Positions 5,937-7,519 of a stretch of 7,519 bases of DNA are shown here, in pieces. The position numbers and the translations under genes are program-made. The notes below the pieces were generated by a model. It was given only the letters and a program-made list of their open reading frames with translations. It was not told the origin of the DNA and made no database searches. The stretch lies in contig VXPN01000470.1 of assembly GCA_009839535.1 (NCBI GenBank), positions 1-7,519 on the forward strand. The letters run 5' to 3'. This stretch comes from Boseongicola sp. SB0662_bin_57 (GTDB taxonomy: Bacteria; Pseudomonadota; Alphaproteobacteria; Rhodobacterales; Rhodobacteraceae). The first letter of the stretch is position 1; every line of letters begins with the position of its first letter.

Positions 5937-5967
5937 TTGGCGTGGATCGGGCAGTCAATGCTATGGT
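5937..5967 (+). promoter_or_regulatory. Candidate promoter of the nlpD-like gene
   Basis: An extended -10 element TGCTATGGT (5959-5967) lies about 100 bases before the nlpD start; a TTGGCG (5937-5942) precedes it at a long 19-bp spacing. The position just after the terminator fits separate transcription of nlpD, but the boxes are weak. Confidence 0.28.
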
Positions 5968-6065
5968 GCAGACAGTGTCGCGACGGTGAAGTACAGGCAG
6001 GTGCGCCACGCGGCATTGTCGGCAGCCCGGAGATGGTTGCGGCATCAGGCGTGAGGAGCAACTAC

Positions 6066-7040
6066 ATGACCCATTTGGCGATTCCGATTCGGCTGGCTGT
6101 TCTGCTGTCCGGCACGATGGCGCTTGTCGCCTGCGGCGGCGACGGTCTCCGCAATTTCGATTTCGACTTCCGGGGAGCGACCGGGCAACTGGACACGACG
6201 GATGCCGTGCGTGCCGCCCTTGGTTCCGCACCGACGTCCGGCAATCGGGGCGGGAACCGCTCGCCGACAGGCGATGTGTCGGATGCCGCCACTGGTTCGG
6301 CAAGCGTTGTTGAACTCGCAGGTTCGGCGATAGAAAGGGCCGACGGAGCGTCCGGGGCTTCACCGGCCTCGGTGCCAGTGCGCCATCGGGTGGTTGCCGG
6401 AGAGACCGTGTTCACGATTGCGAGGCACTATGGCGTGTCGGCCGAAAGCGTCTCCGAGAGGAACGGGCTTGGGCCCAGTCCCGAACTTCGGGTCGGCCAG
6501 TACCTGGTGATTCCGCCGGCGGAATCCGCTGGAGCAATCGAGACCACGACAGTGGCAATGCCGGGATCAGGATCCGAAACGCCGCTGCCGCCGTCGGCTT
6601 CGAAGCCCCTGCCATCCACCGCGACTGCAGCGACGGCGCCGGCGTCGAGACCAACGGGACTTGAGGACGGGCAAACAGCCGCTTCGGACAGTTCCCGCCT
6701 CCGGATGCCGGTCCGGGGCAGCATCGTGCGGCCCTTCCAGAAGGGCTCGAACGAAGGAATCGGGATCGCGGCGCCGGCTGGCACAGCCGTTGTCGCTGCA
6801 GATGCGGGCACTGTCGCCGCGATCACGCGCGATACCGATCAGGTGCCGATCCTGGTGCTTCGCCATGAAGGCAGCCTGCTGACGGTCTATGCAGGATTGG
6901 ACAACATCGCGGTGGAAAAGGGCGACAAGGTCAGGCGCGGCCAGAGAATTGCGGTCGTGCGCAACGCGAATCCGCCGTTCCTGCACTTCGAGGTGCGCGA
7001 GGGCTTCAACAGCGTGGACCCCGGGCCCTACCTGAACTAG
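6066..7040 (+). CDS. nlpD: NlpD-like outer-membrane lipoprotein with LysM and degenerate LytM (M23) domains
   Basis: In gammaproteobacteria NlpD activates the cell-wall amidase AmiC at division; a comparable activator role is inferred here. The 324-residue protein has a lipoprotein signal with lipobox LVAC (C23; Gly at +2, so outer membrane expected), a low-complexity linker, LysM (about 106-150: HRVVAGETVFTIARHYGV through LRVGQYLVIP), a Pro/Ser/Thr-rich linker (151-210) and an M23 fold (about 212-324). The M23 zinc and catalytic positions are mostly lost: the HxxxD site reads N229-E-G-I-G233, the YAH position reads YAG (G277), and the HxH site reads F305-L-H307. It is therefore expected to be non-catalytic. 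The ATG at 6066 has GAGGAG seven bases upstream (6053-6058); an in-frame GTG at 5916 would put the signal peptide internally and is rejected. It follows surE-pcm, as in many proteobacteria. Confidence 0.9.
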   Translation: MTHLAIPIRLAVLLSGTMALVACGGDGLRNFDFDFRGATGQLDTTDAVRAALGSAPTSGNRGGNRSPTGDVSDAATGSASVVELAGSAIERADGASGASPASVPVRHRVVAGETVFTIARHYGVSAESVSERNGLGPSPELRVGQYLVIPPAESAGAIETTTVAMPGSGSETPLPPSASKPLPSTATAATAPASRPTGLEDGQTAASDSSRLRMPVRGSIVRPFQKGSNEGIGIAAPAGTAVVAADAGTVAAITRDTDQVPILVLRHEGSLLTVYAGLDNIAVEKGDKVRRGQRIAVVRNANPPFLHFEVREGFNSVDPGPYLN

Positions 7041-7109
7041 CGCGGGCTTCCCTGTCGGGACGGTCTCTTGTGCGGCGGCTTCCGTGCCAACTCCATGCGC
7101 GATCTTCGG

Positions 7110-7519
7110 TCATTCCGAACCGCTGGAACGTGCAGTCGGATGCTGCCGGGTCGAGATCATGCCGACGATTTCGTAGGTTCTCGCAAGAACGGGCGCGGCG
7201 ACCTCGCGAGCGCGGGCCGCGCCTTCGCCCAGGATGCGGTCGATCTCGGCAAGATCACCCAGAAGGCGGTTCATCTCGCCCGTGATCGGCGCCAGGGTCT
7301 CGACCGCAACCTCGGCGAGATGCGGCTTGAACGTGCCCCATCCTTGCCCGGCGACCTCGGTCATCACCGCATCCGTGGACTGTCCCGTCAGGCCGGCATA
7401 GATGTCGATCAGGTTGCGGGCTTCGGGCCGTGCCTCCAGCTCGCCGTAGGTCTCGGGCAGGGGATCCGCGTCGGTTCGCGCTTTCCGGAACTTGAGGGCG
7501 ATCGTGTCGGCATCGTCCG
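7110..7519 (-). CDS. trpS: Tryptophan-tRNA ligase, C-terminal part (cut by the window edge)
   Basis: The frame is open from the window edge to the stop at 7110 and gives the last 135 residues. They match the C-terminal helical domain of bacterial TrpS: DADTIALKFRKARTD with DPLPE, then EARNLIDIYAGLTGQ, GWGTFKPHLAEVAVETLAP and the closing helix ending AREVAAPVLARTYEIVGM. TrpS charges tRNA-Trp in the cytoplasm. The nucleotide-binding HIGH and KMSKS parts lie outside the window. After the usual ending (EIVGM-) there is a tail of about 14 polar residues, STRQHPTARSSGSE, that is not typical. The gene is convergent with nlpD across a 69-base gap that holds only a weak TCCC-TGTC-GGGA stem. Confidence 0.92.
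   Translation of the reverse strand, partial: DDADTIALKFRKARTDADPLPETYGELEARPEARNLIDIYAGLTGQSTDAVMTEVAGQGWGTFKPHLAEVAVETLAPITGEMNRLLGDLAEIDRILGEGAARAREVAAPVLARTYEIVGMISTRQHPTARSSGSE

Noticed and set aside
5916..6065. Extended start of the nlpD-like gene at GTG 5916
   Set aside because: It would bury the lipoprotein signal internally and overlap the terminator; the ATG at 6066 has a GAGGAG ribosome binding site at ideal spacing.
7041..7109. Bidirectional terminator between nlpD and trpS
   Set aside because: Only a 4-bp TCCC/GGGA stem is present and there is no T-run on either side.

Overview
The window looks like a chromosomal segment of an alphaproteobacterium, most likely Rhodobacterales or a close relative. 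The support is the high-GC codon use, an RlmE protein of alphaproteobacterial type (short basic N-terminus ahead of the RrmJ fold), and the block surE-pcm-nlpD. The genus cannot be read from the sequence alone.

The left quarter (about 1-2029) is accessory DNA. It holds a two-gene toxin-antitoxin module on the minus strand: an HTH_17/excisionase-type antitoxin followed by a PIN-domain RNase toxin, with a 4-nt ATGA overlap. A promoter-like region with 9-bp tandem repeats lies in front of it. Beside it are debris of mobile elements: the first 38 codons of an IS110-family transposase with its ribosome binding site, and a 112-bp block bounded by 11-bp inverted repeats. The first 317 bases and 1753-2029 carry no gene I can defend.

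The rest (2030-7519) is core genome. On the minus strand lie rlmE (23S rRNA U2552 2'-O-methyltransferase) and, upstream of it, a secreted lytic transglycosylase that starts at TTG. A divergent plus-strand SDR-family gene follows; it keeps the YxxxK pair but has lost the catalytic serine. Then comes the stationary-phase/repair and cell-envelope group: surE (nucleotidase), pcm (protein-isoaspartate methyltransferase, overlapping surE by 4 nt) and an nlpD-like lipoprotein. This lipoprotein has a LysM domain and an M23/LytM domain that has lost four of its five zinc/catalytic residues. A hairpin plus T-run separates pcm from nlpD. The window ends inside the C-terminal part of trpS, convergent to nlpD.

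No wholly new multi-gene system is evident. The items most worth following are the toxin-antitoxin module and its repeats, the inverted-repeat block in the IS debris, the SDR with a missing catalytic Ser, and the hairpin that covers the surE ribosome binding site.
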